Shown piece after piece: positions 34,789 to 44,515 of a DNA stretch of 64,000 nucleotides. The translations under genes and the position numbers were made by a program. How positions within the stretch are numbered: position 1 is the first letter of the stretch; each line of letters opens with the position of its first letter. The DNA is from Paracoccus limosus. Lineage in GTDB: Bacteria; Pseudomonadota; Alphaproteobacteria; Rhodobacterales; Rhodobacteraceae. The notes under the pieces are model-generated. The model did not search any database. It was not told where the DNA came from and saw only the letters and a program-made list of their open reading frames with translations. The stretch lies in the NCBI RefSeq assembly GCF_009711185.1, contig NZ_WMIF01000001.1, positions 62,001 to 126,000 on the forward strand. The letters run 5' to 3'.

Positions 34789-35632
34789 TGTGTTTCCCCA
34801 CGCGCAGCATCCGGTCCAGCATGATGGCGACGATCACGATGATGAAGCCGCTTTCGAAGCCCAAAGCGGTGTTCACGCTGTTCAGCGCCCGCACCACCGG
34901 CACGCCCAGACCCGAGGCGCCAACCAGCGCCGCGATCACCACCATCGACAGCGACAGCATGATGGTCTGGTTCAGGCCGGCCATGATCTGCGGCGCAGCC
35001 GAGGGCAGCTCGACCTTCCACAGCAGTTGGCGGGGCGTGGCGCCAAAGGCGGTGGCGGCCTCGACCAGCGATTGCGGCGTGGACGAGATGCCCAGATGCG
35101 TCAGCCGGATTGGCGCCGGCAGCACGAAGATCACCGTGGCGATCAGGCCGGGCACCATGCCGATGCCAAAGAACACGATGGCCGGGATCAGATAGACAAA
35201 GGTCGGCAGCGTCTGCATCAAGTCCAGCACCGGGCGCATCCATGCGTAAAGCCGGGGACGGTGGGCGCAGGCGATGCCGATCGGCACGCCGATGGCCATG
35301 CAGACGACGCAGGCCGACAGCACCAGCGTCAGCGACTGCATCATCTCGTCCCAATAGCCCTGGTTCAGCACGAACAGGAAACCCAGCGCGATCAGCAGGC
35401 AGGTCTTCCAATTGCGTTGCAGCGCCCAGGTCAGCACCACCATCAGCAGGGTAAAGATCAGCGGATGCGGGAAATCAAGGACGGCAAGGATGCCATTGAT
35501 CAGCCCGTCAAGGGCCTTGGATATGGCATTGAAGATGAACGCGGCATGGGCGTTCAACCAGTCGAAGATCGCCTTGGCGGTCTTGCCGACCGGGATCTTC
35601 GTATCGGTTATTAGCGCGGTAAGTTGGTCCAT
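34781..35632 (-). CDS. choW: Choline ABC transporter permease
   Basis: The 283-aa product has about six membrane helices. The permease EAA-type loop reads ATAFGATPRQLLWKVELPSA. The segment WKTCLLIALGFLFVLNQGYWDEMMQSL is typical of ProW/ChoW permeases. It forms the membrane channel for choline. It overlaps choV and is separated from choX by 421 bases. Confidence 0.92.
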   Translation of the reverse strand: MDQLTALITDTKIPVGKTAKAIFDWLNAHAAFIFNAISKALDGLINGILAVLDFPHPLIFTLLMVVLTWALQRNWKTCLLIALGFLFVLNQGYWDEMMQSLTLVLSACVVCMAIGVPIGIACAHRPRLYAWMRPVLDLMQTLPTFVYLIPAIVFFGIGMVPGLIATVIFVLPAPIRLTHLGISSTPQSLVEAATAFGATPRQLLWKVELPSAAPQIMAGLNQTIMLSLSMVVIAALVGASGLGVPVVRALNSVNTALGFESGFIIVIVAIMLDRMLRVGKHND

Positions 35633-36053
35633 GCGTCCTTTGCTACCGTTCTGGCGGGCACTGAGGCGGCCCGGGTTGCTCTGAATGGCGGAGTCGTCAG
35701 TCCGTCAGTGCACTGGGGAACAGTGTCGCCGCCTTTGCGGGCTGTTCCCAGAAGAAATCATGCATAGGGCCCGCTGGCCCGGCAAAACCGTCCCCGGGTG
35801 GGGCGGCAGGGCGCGGGGCGGGGCTGAGTCGATGGCCGCCCGTGACGGGCTGCGGCCGGAATGGGCTGGCCATGGGGCACGTGGCAGGGGGGCTTGCCGG
35901 GCTTCACATGGCAGGTTCGTTGCCCGCCTGCGGTCGCGGCCGCGCGGCGGGAGGGGGCCCGGCCGTCCTGCCGGACAGCGGGCCGGGGAGCGGCCGATGC
36001 CGCTCCCGCCGAAATCGCCTGGCCGGGCTTTTGCCCGCCGCACAGGCAAGCGA
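35633..36053 (-). other. 421-base spacer between choX and choW
   Basis: No gene can be supported here; open frames are GC-driven. It holds a long interrupted stem-loop at 35713-35751, then GC-rich sequence with several smaller inverted repeats. A hairpin between a periplasmic binding-protein gene and its permease genes often lowers the amount of permease message. Confidence 0.6.
35713..35751 (-). other. Extended stem-loop in the choX-choW spacer
   Basis: CTGGGGAACAG (35713-35723) faces CTGTTCCCAG (35742-35751), with one bulged base. An inner stem CCGC/GCGG (35729-35732, 35737-35740) closes a CTTT loop. It could be an RNA-processing or stabilising structure giving more choX than choWV message. 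Confidence 0.5.
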
Positions 36054-37007
36054 TCATTCCGCCAGAGCCTTGTCCAGCGCCGCGACAGCATCGCCGCCGT
36101 CAAAGGTGGTCACACCCGCGAGCCAGGGCTTGGCCGCATCGGGATTGGCCTTCAGCCATTCCTTGGCCGCGGTCGCGCCGTCCTCGCCGTCGTTCAGGAT
36201 CTTGCCCATGACCTCGTTTTCCATCTGCAGGGTGAATTCGAGGTTGGACAGGAACTTGCCGACGTTCGGGCATTCCTTGGCATAGCCGGCGCGGATGTTG
36301 GTATCGACGCGGGCACCGCCGAAGTCGGGGCCAAAGACGTCGTCGCCACCCGACAGATAGGTCATCTTGAACTGGGTGTTCATCGGATGCGGCTCCCAGC
36401 CCAGAAAGACCACCGGCTTGTCCGAACTGTCGGCGCGGGCGACCTGCGCCAGCATGCCCTGTTCGCTGCTTTCGACGATCTCGAAGGTGCCGAGGTCGAA
36501 CTTGTTGTCAGCGACCATCTCCAGCAGCAGGCGGTTGCCGTCATTGCCCGGCTCGATGCCGTAGATCTTGCCGTCCAGATCGGCCTTGTGTGCGGCGATC
36601 TTGGAGAAATCGTCGATGCCCAGTTTCGCGCCGGCCTCGTTGGTGGCCAGCGTGTATTTCGCGCCGGTCAGGTTGGTGCGCAGCGTCTCGACGGTGCCGC
36701 TGTCCTGATAGGGCTTCAGGTCGTTCAGCTGGCTGGGCATCCAGTTGCCAAGGAACACGTCCACGTCATTCTTGGCCATGGCGGTATAGGTCACCGGCAG
36801 GGACAGGATCTTGGTCTCGGTCTTGTAACCCAGCGCCTGCAGCACGGTCGATGCCAGCGCGGTGGTCGAGGTGATATCGGTCCAACCGACATCCGAGAAC
36901 ACGACCTCGCGGCAAGAGGCCGGTTCCTCGGCCCATGCCGCGCCGGTTGCCGTCAGACCAAGCGATAGTCCGAGGGCAAGCGATGCGGCAGTGCGGCGAA
37001 ATGTCAT
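36054..37007 (-). CDS. choX: Choline-binding periplasmic protein
   Basis: The 317-aa product has a Sec signal peptide (residues 1-26, ending AWA). The mature protein is a type II binding fold: SDVGWTDITSTTALAS, ALGYKTE, VFLGNWMPSQ, YGIEPGNDGNR, FLGWEPHPMN, as in ChoX/ProX. It delivers choline to ChoWV. It is first in the choXWV operon, reading away from betI; the BetI-type operator lies 43 bases upstream of its start. Confidence 0.95.
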   Translation of the reverse strand: MTFRRTAASLALGLSLGLTATGAAWAEEPASCREVVFSDVGWTDITSTTALASTVLQALGYKTETKILSLPVTYTAMAKNDVDVFLGNWMPSQLNDLKPYQDSGTVETLRTNLTGAKYTLATNEAGAKLGIDDFSKIAAHKADLDGKIYGIEPGNDGNRLLLEMVADNKFDLGTFEIVESSEQGMLAQVARADSSDKPVVFLGWEPHPMNTQFKMTYLSGGDDVFGPDFGGARVDTNIRAGYAKECPNVGKFLSNLEFTLQMENEVMGKILNDGEDGATAAKEWLKANPDAAKPWLAGVTTFDGGDAVAALDKALAE

Positions 37008-37049
37008 CTTGAGCTCCCTGTTTTTGAACTGTGCCGATTAAGGCGTTTC

Positions 37050-37069
37050 TTGATTGACGAGTCAATCAA
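37050..37069. promoter_or_regulatory. Probable BetI operator between choX and betI
   Basis: TTGATTGACGAGTCAATCAA is a perfect 9-bp inverted repeat with a 2-base centre. It lies in the gap between divergent choX and betI, 43 bases from the choX start and 53 from the betI start. It resembles the E. coli BetI site (core ATTGAT...TCAAT). One dimer site could repress both promoters until choline is present. Confidence 0.78.
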
Positions 37070-37121
37070 AATGCGGCTAGCTCGGGTGATCGCAGGCCCC
37101 CTCATAGAATAGGAACCCGAA

Positions 37122-37691
37122 ATGCCTAAGCTTGGTGCAGAGCCTATCCGAAAGGCGGCTCTGATCAACGCTACGATTGCGACAGTCGGGCGGAAGGGCT
37201 CGCTCGACGTCACCGTTGCGCAAATCGCGCGCGAAGCTGGCATGTCCACGGCTCTGGCCCATCATTACTTCGGCTCCAAGGAGCGAATCTTTCTTGCTGC
37301 GATGCGGCATATCCTGAGTCAGTATCGCGAAACCACCCTTGCCGCGCTGGGCAGCAGCGATTCGCCCCGAGGCCGGCTTTACGCCATCGTCCACGCCAGC
37401 TTTGGCGGGGCGAACTTTGAACGCGAGACCATCGCAGCCTGGCTGAATTTCTATGCCCTTGCGCTGGTCGACCCCGAGGCGGCCCGGCTTTTGCGGATCT
37501 ATCACCGCCGCCTGCGCTCGAATCTGGTGGCCGCGCTGCGGCCACTGACCGGCCTTGATGCCACGAATATCGCCCGAACGCTTGGGGCCCTGATCGACGG
37601 GGTCTATCTGCGCGCGGCGCTGTCTGACGAAATCGACGGGGTCGAGGCCGAGCGCCTGATCCTGGCCTATCTGGAGAAAGTGTTGCCATGA
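37122..37691 (+). CDS. betI: TetR-family repressor BetI
   Basis: The 189-aa product has the BetI-type N-terminus ([15 protein letters not shown]) and an HTH near residues 28-50 ([28 protein letters not shown]). The C-terminal helical domain senses choline. It is first in betI-betB-betA, overlapping betB by ATGA. It likely represses both its own operon and the divergent choXWV through the palindrome at 37050. Confidence 0.94.
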   Translation: MPKLGAEPIRKAALINATIATVGRKGSLDVTVAQIAREAGMSTALAHHYFGSKERIFLAAMRHILSQYRETTLAALGSSDSPRGRLYAIVHASFGGANFERETIAAWLNFYALALVDPEAARLLRIYHRRLRSNLVAALRPLTGLDATNIARTLGALIDGVYLRAALSDEIDGVEAERLILAYLEKVLP

Positions 37692-39145
37692 CCGTTCTAG
37701 CCGCCCCCGATGCGCAACCGAAGGCCAGCCTTTACATCAACGGTGTCGCGGTCGAAGGCCAGGGCGCCGAGCTGGCCGTGCATTACCCCTATACCGGCGA
37801 GGTGATCGCCAGCCTGCGCGAGGCCTCGACCGCGCAGGTGGCCGAGGCGACCGCCGCCGCCGCCGCCGCGCAACCGGCATGGGCCGCGCTGCGCCCGATC
37901 GAGCGTGGCCGGGTGCTGATCCGCGCCGCCCAGATCATCCGCGAGCGTGCCGAGGAACTGGCGCTTCTGGAAACCATGGACACTGGCAAGCCGATTCAGG
38001 AAACCCGCGTTGCCGACTGGCCCTCGGGCGCGGATGCGCTGGAATATTTCGGCGGGCTGGCCGCCACCGTGACCGGGCAGATGATCCCGCTGGGTGGCGA
38101 TTTCGTCTATACGATCCGCGAGGCGCTGGGCGTCTGCGCCGGCATCGGCGCATGGAACTATCCCAGCCAGATCGCCTGCTGGAAGGCGGCGCCGGCGCTG
38201 GTCATGGGCAATGCCATGGTCTTCAAGCCCAGCGAGGAAACGCCTCTGGGGGTGCTGAAACTGGCCGAGATCCTGACCGAGGCCGGTCTGCCTGCCGGCA
38301 TCTTCAACGTCGTGCAGGGGCGCGGCGCGGTGGGCGCGGCGCTGGTCACCGATCCGCTGGTCGCCAAGGTTTCGCTGACCGGCTCGGTCGCGACCGGGCA
38401 AAAGGTCTATGCGGCCGCTGCCGAGGGCATGCGCCATGTCACCATGGAGCTGGGCGGCAAGTCGCCGCTGGTGATCTTTGACGACGCGAGTCTGGAAGAC
38501 GCGGTCGGCGCGGCGATTCTGGCGAATTTCTATTCCTCGGGGCAGATCTGCTCGAACGGGACGCGGGTGTTCGTGCAAGAGGGCATTCTGCCGGCCTTTC
38601 TTGAACGGCTGTCGCAGCGGCTGGAAAGCGTGAAGATCGGCGATCCGCTGGATGAGGACACTCAGCACGGCCCCATCGTCAGCCCGGTTCAGGCCGGCAA
38701 GATCCGTGCGGCCATCGCCAAGGGCGAGGCCGAGGGCGCGCGGCTGGTCTGCGGCGGGCAGGGCGAGGGCGCCTTTGTGCCGCCGACCGTATTCGCCGAT
38801 GCCGGCGACGAGATGTTCATCGTGCGCGAAGAGATCTTTGGCCCGGTCATGTCGGTCCTGTCCTTCGCCGACGAGGCCGAGGTGGTGGCGCGGGCCAATG
38901 CCTCGCCCTATGGGCTGGCGGCGGGGGTGTTCACCCGCGATCTGGCGCGCGGCCACCGTATGGCTGCGGCGTTGCAGGCGGGCACGACCTGGATCAATGC
39001 CTATAACCTGACCCCGGTCGAGGCGCCCTTCGGCGGGGTGAAGCTGTCGGGTTTCGGGCGCGAGAACTCGGCCGCAGCCATCGAGCATTATTCGCAGCTG
39101 AAATCGGTCTATGTCGCGACGGGAGGCGTCGATGCGCCCTATTGA
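37688..39145 (+). CDS. betB: Betaine aldehyde dehydrogenase
   Basis: The 485-aa product is the normal length. It oxidises betaine aldehyde to glycine betaine with NAD(P)+. Motifs: [19 protein letters not shown] (nucleotide fold), [28 protein letters not shown], catalytic Glu in MELGGKSPL, catalytic Cys in [14 protein letters not shown], and [11 protein letters not shown]. It overlaps betI and precedes betA by 81 bases. Confidence 0.96.
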   Translation: MTVLAAPDAQPKASLYINGVAVEGQGAELAVHYPYTGEVIASLREASTAQVAEATAAAAAAQPAWAALRPIERGRVLIRAAQIIRERAEELALLETMDTGKPIQETRVADWPSGADALEYFGGLAATVTGQMIPLGGDFVYTIREALGVCAGIGAWNYPSQIACWKAAPALVMGNAMVFKPSEETPLGVLKLAEILTEAGLPAGIFNVVQGRGAVGAALVTDPLVAKVSLTGSVATGQKVYAAAAEGMRHVTMELGGKSPLVIFDDASLEDAVGAAILANFYSSGQICSNGTRVFVQEGILPAFLERLSQRLESVKIGDPLDEDTQHGPIVSPVQAGKIRAAIAKGEAEGARLVCGGQGEGAFVPPTVFADAGDEMFIVREEIFGPVMSVLSFADEAEVVARANASPYGLAAGVFTRDLARGHRMAAALQAGTTWINAYNLTPVEAPFGGVKLSGFGRENSAAAIEHYSQLKSVYVATGGVDAPY

Positions 39146-39175
39146 TCGGCCTCGGGCCGGCGGCAAGCTCGGCAT

Positions 39176-39197
39176 GGGTATTTGGAAAATGGTGAAA
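39176..39197 (+). repeat. Dispersed GGGTATTTGG intergenic motif, copy 2
   Basis: GGGTATTTGGAAAA then T and GGTGAAA, between betB and betA. It matches copy 1 at 31250 except one base, though the two gene contexts are unrelated. Confidence 0.6.
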
Positions 39198-39226
39198 CAC
39201 GCGGCTTCGGGTCAGGGAGATCGGGC

Positions 39227-40873
39227 ATGATCCCGGATTACGTGATCGTGGGCGCCGGCTCGGCCGGCTGCGCGCTGGCCTATCGGCTGGTGATGGCCGG
39301 CAAGCGCGTCGATATCATCGAATATGGCGGCAGCGATGTCGGGCCGTTCATCCAGATGCCGGCGGCGCTGAGCTATCCGATGAACATGCGCCGCTATGAC
39401 TGGGGGTTTTCCTCGGAGCCCGAGGCGCATCTGGGCGGACGGCGGCTGGTGACGCCGCGCGGCAAGGTCGTGGGCGGGTCGTCCTCGATCAATGGCATGG
39501 TGTTCGTGCGCGGCCATGCCAAGGATTACGACCATTGGGCCGAAAGCGGCGCGCAGGGCTGGGCCTATGCCGATGTGCTGCCCTATTTCAAGCGCATGGA
39601 GACCTCGCATGGCGCGGTAAGCGCCTATCGCGGCACCGAGGGGCCGCTGCATGTGACCCGGGGCTCGCGCAAGAATCCTCTGTTCAACGCCTTCATCCGC
39701 GCCGGCAACGAGGCCGGCTATGCGATGACCGACGATTACAACGGTGCCCGCCAGGAAGGCTTCGGCGCCATGGAGGCGACGATCTGGGAGGGCCGGCGCT
39801 GGTCGGCGGCCAATGCCTATCTGCGCCCGGCGCAAGAGACCGGCCGGCTGCGTCTGCGGCGCGGGCTGGCGCAGCGCGTGGTGTTCGAAGATGGCCGCGC
39901 GGTGGGCGTCGAGGTCCGGAATACCCGAGGCGTCAATGTGTTCCGCGCGAAACATGAGGTGATCCTGTCGGCGAGTTCGATCAATACGCCCAAGCTTCTG
40001 ATGCTGTCCGGCATCGGGCCGGCGGATCACTTGCGCGAACATGGCATCGAGGTCAGGGCCGACCGGCCGGGCGTGGGGTCGAACCTGCAGGATCACCTTG
40101 AGATCTATATGCAATATACCGCGACCCAGCCGATCACGCTTTACAAGCACTGGAACCTGTGGGGCAAGGGCTCGATCGGGGCGCAATGGATGGCGACGGG
40201 GACCGGGCTTGGCGCCTCGAACCAGTTCGAGAGCTGCGGCTTCATCCGCTCGCAGCCGGGGGTTGAATATCCCGACATCCAGTATCACTTCCTGCCGCTG
40301 GCGGTGCGCTATGACGGCAAGGCCGCGGCCGAGGGCCATGGCTTTCAGGTCCATGTCGGGCCGATGCGGTCGAAATCGCGCGGCACGGTGCGGCTGAAAT
40401 CGAGCGATCCCAAACAGGCGCCCGAGATCCGCTTCAACTACATGTCGCATCCCGACGACTGGGCCGAGTTCCGCGCCTGCGTGCGGCTGACGCGCGAGAT
40501 ATTCGAGCAGTCGGCCTTTGCCGAATACAAGGGCTACGAGATCCAGCCCGGCGCGGGCGTTCAGTCCGATGCCGAGATCGACGCCTTTATCCGCGAACAT
40601 GCCGAATCGGCCTTTCACCCCTGCGGCACCGCCCGCGTCGGGCGGTCGGATGACGAGATGGCGGTGGTCGATCCCGAACTGCGGGTGATCGGCGTCGAGG
40701 GGCTGCGCGTGGCCGACAGCTCGATCTTTCCGCGCGTCACCAATGGCAACCTGAACGCGCCCTCGATCATGACCGGCGAAAAGGCCGCCGATCACGTGCT
40801 GGGGCAGGGGATGCTGGCGCCGCTGAACCTTGGCCCCGAGATGGATCCCGACTGGCGCGAGCGTCAGCGCTAG
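39227..40873 (+). CDS. betA: Choline dehydrogenase, GMC oxidoreductase
   Basis: ATG at 39227 with GGGAGA upstream; 548 aa. It is an FAD enzyme of the membrane face converting choline to betaine aldehyde. Motifs: [14 protein letters not shown] (FAD), [18 protein letters not shown] (GMC signature), [18 protein letters not shown], and the catalytic-site region [13 protein letters not shown], closing with [16 protein letters not shown]. With BetB it makes glycine betaine, the osmoprotectant or catabolic substrate. Confidence 0.95.
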   Translation: MIPDYVIVGAGSAGCALAYRLVMAGKRVDIIEYGGSDVGPFIQMPAALSYPMNMRRYDWGFSSEPEAHLGGRRLVTPRGKVVGGSSSINGMVFVRGHAKDYDHWAESGAQGWAYADVLPYFKRMETSHGAVSAYRGTEGPLHVTRGSRKNPLFNAFIRAGNEAGYAMTDDYNGARQEGFGAMEATIWEGRRWSAANAYLRPAQETGRLRLRRGLAQRVVFEDGRAVGVEVRNTRGVNVFRAKHEVILSASSINTPKLLMLSGIGPADHLREHGIEVRADRPGVGSNLQDHLEIYMQYTATQPITLYKHWNLWGKGSIGAQWMATGTGLGASNQFESCGFIRSQPGVEYPDIQYHFLPLAVRYDGKAAAEGHGFQVHVGPMRSKSRGTVRLKSSDPKQAPEIRFNYMSHPDDWAEFRACVRLTREIFEQSAFAEYKGYEIQPGAGVQSDAEIDAFIREHAESAFHPCGTARVGRSDDEMAVVDPELRVIGVEGLRVADSSIFPRVTNGNLNAPSIMTGEKAADHVLGQGMLAPLNLGPEMDPDWRERQR

Positions 40874-41397
40874 TTCGGATCGCGTTGCTTGAGCAGATCC
40901 GCAAGCCCGGCAAAGGGCTTGCGGCCCTCTTCCTCGAAGGGGGTGTCGTCGCTGCTGTCCAGCGCCGCGCCCTCGGCCCGCGGATAAAGCGGCAGGGCAA
41001 GGGTCAGCGTCTCGATCATGATCGCCTCGATGTCGATGACGGCGCCCAAGGGCTCCAGATCCTCGTCGCCCATCTCGGCCTCATCAGCCTCGGGGGCGGT
41101 CGCATGCGGAGAAAAGACGCGATGCACCTCTTCGTCGAGGCTGGTCTTGACCGGGGCCAGCGTCACCACGCAGGGCTGGCTGATCTTGGCCTGCATCCGG
41201 CCGACCACTTCCCATGCCTCGCTGGGGGCGGGGCGGATCTCGCCCTGAAAGCGCAGGGCGGGCAGGGACAGCAGGCCCAGTTCGGCCGCGATGGCCGCGC
41301 GGGCCTCGGCATCGGGGGCAAGCGCGAAGGCCGTCGGCTGGCGCGGGTTCAGCTGGGCCACGCGATAGCGGCTCTGGGTGCGTGGGTTTTGCGACAT
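40870..41397 (-). CDS. DUF177/YceD family protein
   Basis: The start is the ATG at 41397 ([13 protein letters not shown]); 175 aa. Family features: a mixed N-terminal region, [23 protein letters not shown] (one Cys), then [15 protein letters not shown] and the terminal [11 protein letters not shown]. YceD proteins are linked to rRNA or ribosome maturation and normally precede rpmF; here rpmF is not adjacent. It ends 4 bases inside the betA 3' end on the other strand. Confidence 0.87.
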   Translation of the reverse strand: MSQNPRTQSRYRVAQLNPRQPTAFALAPDAEARAAIAAELGLLSLPALRFQGEIRPAPSEAWEVVGRMQAKISQPCVVTLAPVKTSLDEEVHRVFSPHATAPEADEAEMGDEDLEPLGAVIDIEAIMIETLTLALPLYPRAEGAALDSSDDTPFEEEGRKPFAGLADLLKQRDPN

Positions 41398-41509
41398 CGG
41401 CTTGCCTTTCCGGGGAAACTTCCCGTTACTGGGATATTCTTGAGCGCGGGGCATGAGTTTGCTAAGTCGGTCCCGCGGCGTCAACAGCTGCGCAAGAAAC
41501 AGGTGCAAG

Positions 41510-41965
41510 ATGAACATTTCCCGCCGCCGGATCATGGCCTTCGCACTGGTTCTGCCCGCAGCGCTGGCCGCTTGTCAGGCGACCTACCAGAACCACGGCT
41601 ATGTGCCGCCCGAGGATCAGCTGGCGCAGGTGGTGGTCGGCAAGACCAACCAGTCCGAGCTGGACGGGATGATCGGCCGGCCCTCGGCGCAGGGGCTGCT
41701 GACCGGATCGGCATGGTATTACGTCGGCTCGCGCTGGGAAACCTATGGCCCGCGCCAGCCGCGCGAGATCGAGCGGCAGGTGCTGGCTGTCAGCTTTGAC
41801 GGCAATGGCACCGTCACCAATATCGAACGTTTCGGGCTGGAGCGCGGGCAGGTGGTGACGTTGTCGCGCCGCGTCACCGATTCGGGCGTGACCAATATCG
41901 GCCTGCTGCGCCAGCTGATGGGCAACGTCGGTCGGGTGTCGGCCAGCGATCTGCTGGCCGACTGA
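41510..41965 (+). CDS. bamE: Outer-membrane protein assembly factor BamE (lipoprotein)
   Basis: ATG at 41510; 151 aa. The lipoprotein signal is MNISRRRIMAFALVLPAALAA with Cys22 as the lipid site. The SmpA/OmlA fold follows: VVVGKTNQSELDGMIGRPSAQG, WYYVGSRWETYG, VLAVSFDGNGTVTNIERFG. BamE is an accessory of the BAM complex inserting outer-membrane beta-barrels. Divergent to the DUF177 gene with 112 bases between, a pairing common in alphaproteobacteria. Confidence 0.92.
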   Translation: MNISRRRIMAFALVLPAALAACQATYQNHGYVPPEDQLAQVVVGKTNQSELDGMIGRPSAQGLLTGSAWYYVGSRWETYGPRQPREIERQVLAVSFDGNGTVTNIERFGLERGQVVTLSRRVTDSGVTNIGLLRQLMGNVGRVSASDLLAD

Positions 41966-41985
41966 TCGCAGGGGCGGGGCGCCGG

Positions 41986-42387
41986 TCAAGCGGTCGGCGC
42001 AGGATCCGCGACAAAGCGCAGCGCCACGCCGTTGATGCAATAGCGCAGCCCGGTGGGCGGCGGCCCGTCGGGAAAGACATGGCCCAGATGCGCGTCGCAG
42101 CGGTGGCAGCGGACTTCGGTGCGCAACATGCCATGGGTGGTGTCGCGATGTTCGTCGATGGCGCCGCCCGGCCGCGAAAAGCTGGGCCAGCCGCAATGGC
42201 TTTCGAACTTGGCATCGCCCTCGAACAACCGCGCGCCGCAGCAGGTGCATTCGTAATGGCCCGGCCCGTTGGGAAAGCCGGGATGCGAGAACGGTCGTTC
42301 GGTCCCGGCCTGCCGGGTGACGCGATAGGTTTCCGGGTCCAGCCGGGCCCGCCACTCGGCGTCGGATTTCGTCACGTGATCTGTCAT
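41986..42387 (-). CDS. msrB: Peptide methionine-(R)-S-oxide reductase
   Basis: The 133-aa product repairs Met-R-sulfoxide. Two zinc-binding CxxC pairs are visible ([22 protein letters not shown]), with [10 protein letters not shown] between them and the active Cys in [11 protein letters not shown]. The usual RYCINS is changed to RYCING. It is a compact cytoplasmic form without MsrA fusion. Confidence 0.95.
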   Translation of the reverse strand: MTDHVTKSDAEWRARLDPETYRVTRQAGTERPFSHPGFPNGPGHYECTCCGARLFEGDAKFESHCGWPSFSRPGGAIDEHRDTTHGMLRTEVRCHRCDAHLGHVFPDGPPPTGLRYCINGVALRFVADPAPTA

Positions 42388-42493
42388 CTTGGCCCTTCAT
42401 TCTGATGCACGGCTGTTACAAGATAGGCGCAAGGAGGGCTGGAACAAGGCGACCGCCGGTCGGCGCCTTTCCGAGACATGGGGCAAGGGAAGC

Positions 42494-43249
42494 ATGATGC
42501 CGTTCCGCAAGGGTCGCTACGAGGTCCTGGCCGCCACAACCGAGGGTGAAATAAGGGAATCCCAAAGGTTGCGCTGGTTGTGCTTTCTGGGCCGCAATGC
42601 CGCAACTGACCAGCCCGACGCGCTGGATGCCGATGATTACGATAGCCGCTGCAGCCATGTGGTGATTCGCGAGACCGCCTCGGGCGTGATGGTGGCCTGT
42701 TTTCGGATGCTGACGCTGGAAAGCGGCGCCCAGATCGGCGACAGCTATTCGGCGCGCTATTACAACCTGTCACGTTTGCGTGATTTCTCGGGGCGCATGG
42801 TCGAGCTGGGCCGGTTCTGCATCCATCCCGAATGGCATGATCCCGATATCCTGCGGCTGGCCTGGGGCGCGCTTGCGCGGCATGTCGATGAACAGCAGGT
42901 GGCGCTGCTCTTTGGTTGTTCCAGTTTCATCGGCACCGATACCGAGGGTTATGCCGATGCCTTTGCCATGCTGCGCGAACGGCATCTGGCGCCGAAACGC
43001 TGGCTGCCGCGGGTCAAGGCGCCGAACGTGTTCCGCTTTGCCCGTGCCCTGCGCCTGAGGCGGCCCGACCCCCGCGCCGCCATGGCCGAGATGCCGCCGC
43101 TGCTGCGCTCTTATCTGGCGATGGGCGGCTGGGTCAGCGACCATGCCGTGGTCGATGCCCAGATGGACACGCTGCATGTCTTTACCGGGCTGGAGATTCG
43201 CGCCATTCCGCCGGGCCGTGCGAGACTCTTGCGCGCGACGATGGCATAG
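42494..43249 (+). CDS. olsB: Acyltransferase of the OlsB family (ornithine lipid synthesis)
   Basis: ATG at 42494 (or 42497) with GGGA upstream; about 251 aa. The GNAT-type fold shows [24 protein letters not shown], then a long central section ([41 protein letters not shown]). OlsB transfers 3-hydroxyacyl from ACP to ornithine to make lyso-ornithine lipid, replacing phospholipid under phosphate limitation. olsA is not next to it, so the call rests on family look. Confidence 0.78.
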   Translation: MMPFRKGRYEVLAATTEGEIRESQRLRWLCFLGRNAATDQPDALDADDYDSRCSHVVIRETASGVMVACFRMLTLESGAQIGDSYSARYYNLSRLRDFSGRMVELGRFCIHPEWHDPDILRLAWGALARHVDEQQVALLFGCSSFIGTDTEGYADAFAMLRERHLAPKRWLPRVKAPNVFRFARALRLRRPDPRAAMAEMPPLLRSYLAMGGWVSDHAVVDAQMDTLHVFTGLEIRAIPPGRARLLRATMA

Positions 43250-43292
43250 CTCGGCTTTGCATCCCGCCCGCAAACCGCCTATGTGCGCGGGC

Positions 43293-44423
43293 ATGAGCGA
43301 CAGATTCCAGTTTTCCGTCTCGGCCACCGACGGCCATGCCCGCACCGGCGTGATCCAGACCCCCCGGGGCGAGATCCGCACCCCTGCCTTCATGCCGGTC
43401 GGCACCGCCGCCACGGTCAAGGCGATGCTGCCCGAATCGGTGCGCGCCACCGGCGCCGACATCCTGCTGGGCAATACCTATCACCTAATGCTGCGCCCCG
43501 GCGCCGAACGCATCGCCCGGCTGGGCGGGTTGCACAAGTTCATGAACTGGCAACGCCCGATCCTGACCGATTCCGGCGGTTTTCAGGTCATGTCGCTGTC
43601 CAGCCTGCGCAAGCTGACCGAGGACGGCGTGACCTTCGCCAGCCATGTCGATGGCTCGCGCCATTTCCTGTCGCCCGAAACCAGCATGCAGATCCAGCGC
43701 GATCTGGGCTCGGACATCGTCATGGCCTTTGACGAGTGCCCGGCGCTGCCCGCGACCGAAGATGAGGTCGCCAAATCCATGCGCATGTCGATGCGCTGGG
43801 CGCAGCGCAGTCGCGACGCCTTTGGCGACCGGCCCGGACATGCGCTTTTCGGCATCATGCAGGGCGGCGTGACCCGCGATCTGCGCGAGGAATCGGCCGA
43901 GGCGCTGAAGGGCATCGGCTTTGACGGCTATGCCATCGGCGGCCTTGCCGTGGGCGAGGGGCAAGAGGCGATGTTCAGCGTGCTGGACTATGCCCCCGGT
44001 TTCCTGCCCGAAGACAAGCCGCGCTACCTGATGGGTGTGGGCAAGCCCGACGACATCGTCGGTGCCGTGGTGCGCGGCGTCGACATGATGGATTGCGTGC
44101 TGCCCTCACGCTCGGGGCGCACGGGGCAGGCCTGGACCCGGCGCGGTCAGGTCAATATCAAGAACGCCCGCCATGCCGACGATCCGCGCCCGCTGGATGC
44201 TGATTGCACCTGCCCGGCCTGCACCGGCTATTCGCGCGCCTATCTGCATCACGTCTTTCGCGCGCAGGAAATGATCTCGGGGATGCTGCTGACCTGGCAC
44301 AACCTGCATTACTTCCAAGAGCTGATGGTCGGTCTGCGCGAGGCGATCGCGGCGGGACAGCTGGCCGGATTTGTCACGCAATTCGAGGCACAGCGAGCAC
44401 AGGGCGACATAGATCCGCTGTAG
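43293..44423 (+). CDS. tgt: Queuine tRNA-ribosyltransferase
   Basis: ATG at 43293; 376 aa. It exchanges guanine 34 for the queuosine precursor in tRNAs with GUN anticodons. Key sites: nucleophile Asp region [63 protein letters not shown], and zinc ligands CTCPAC...H. Confidence 0.97.
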   Translation: MSDRFQFSVSATDGHARTGVIQTPRGEIRTPAFMPVGTAATVKAMLPESVRATGADILLGNTYHLMLRPGAERIARLGGLHKFMNWQRPILTDSGGFQVMSLSSLRKLTEDGVTFASHVDGSRHFLSPETSMQIQRDLGSDIVMAFDECPALPATEDEVAKSMRMSMRWAQRSRDAFGDRPGHALFGIMQGGVTRDLREESAEALKGIGFDGYAIGGLAVGEGQEAMFSVLDYAPGFLPEDKPRYLMGVGKPDDIVGAVVRGVDMMDCVLPSRSGRTGQAWTRRGQVNIKNARHADDPRPLDADCTCPACTGYSRAYLHHVFRAQEMISGMLLTWHNLHYFQELMVGLREAIAAGQLAGFVTQFEAQRAQGDIDPL

Positions 44424-44515
44424 GACGTAGCGCAGCTGCTTGATTTTCCGTGAAAGCTGCCGCAAGGCCGATATGAGAGAATCGGCGGATGCCCCGCCCT
44501 GCCTGAAAGATACAT

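Noticed and set aside
35685-36968. 427-codon plus-strand frame across the cho spacer and choX
   Set aside because: Most of it is antisense to choX, and its spacer part is Arg/Gly/Pro nonsense with no ribosome site.
39212-40795. 527-codon minus-strand frame over betA
   Set aside because: Antisense to a fully supported GMC enzyme and without domain features.
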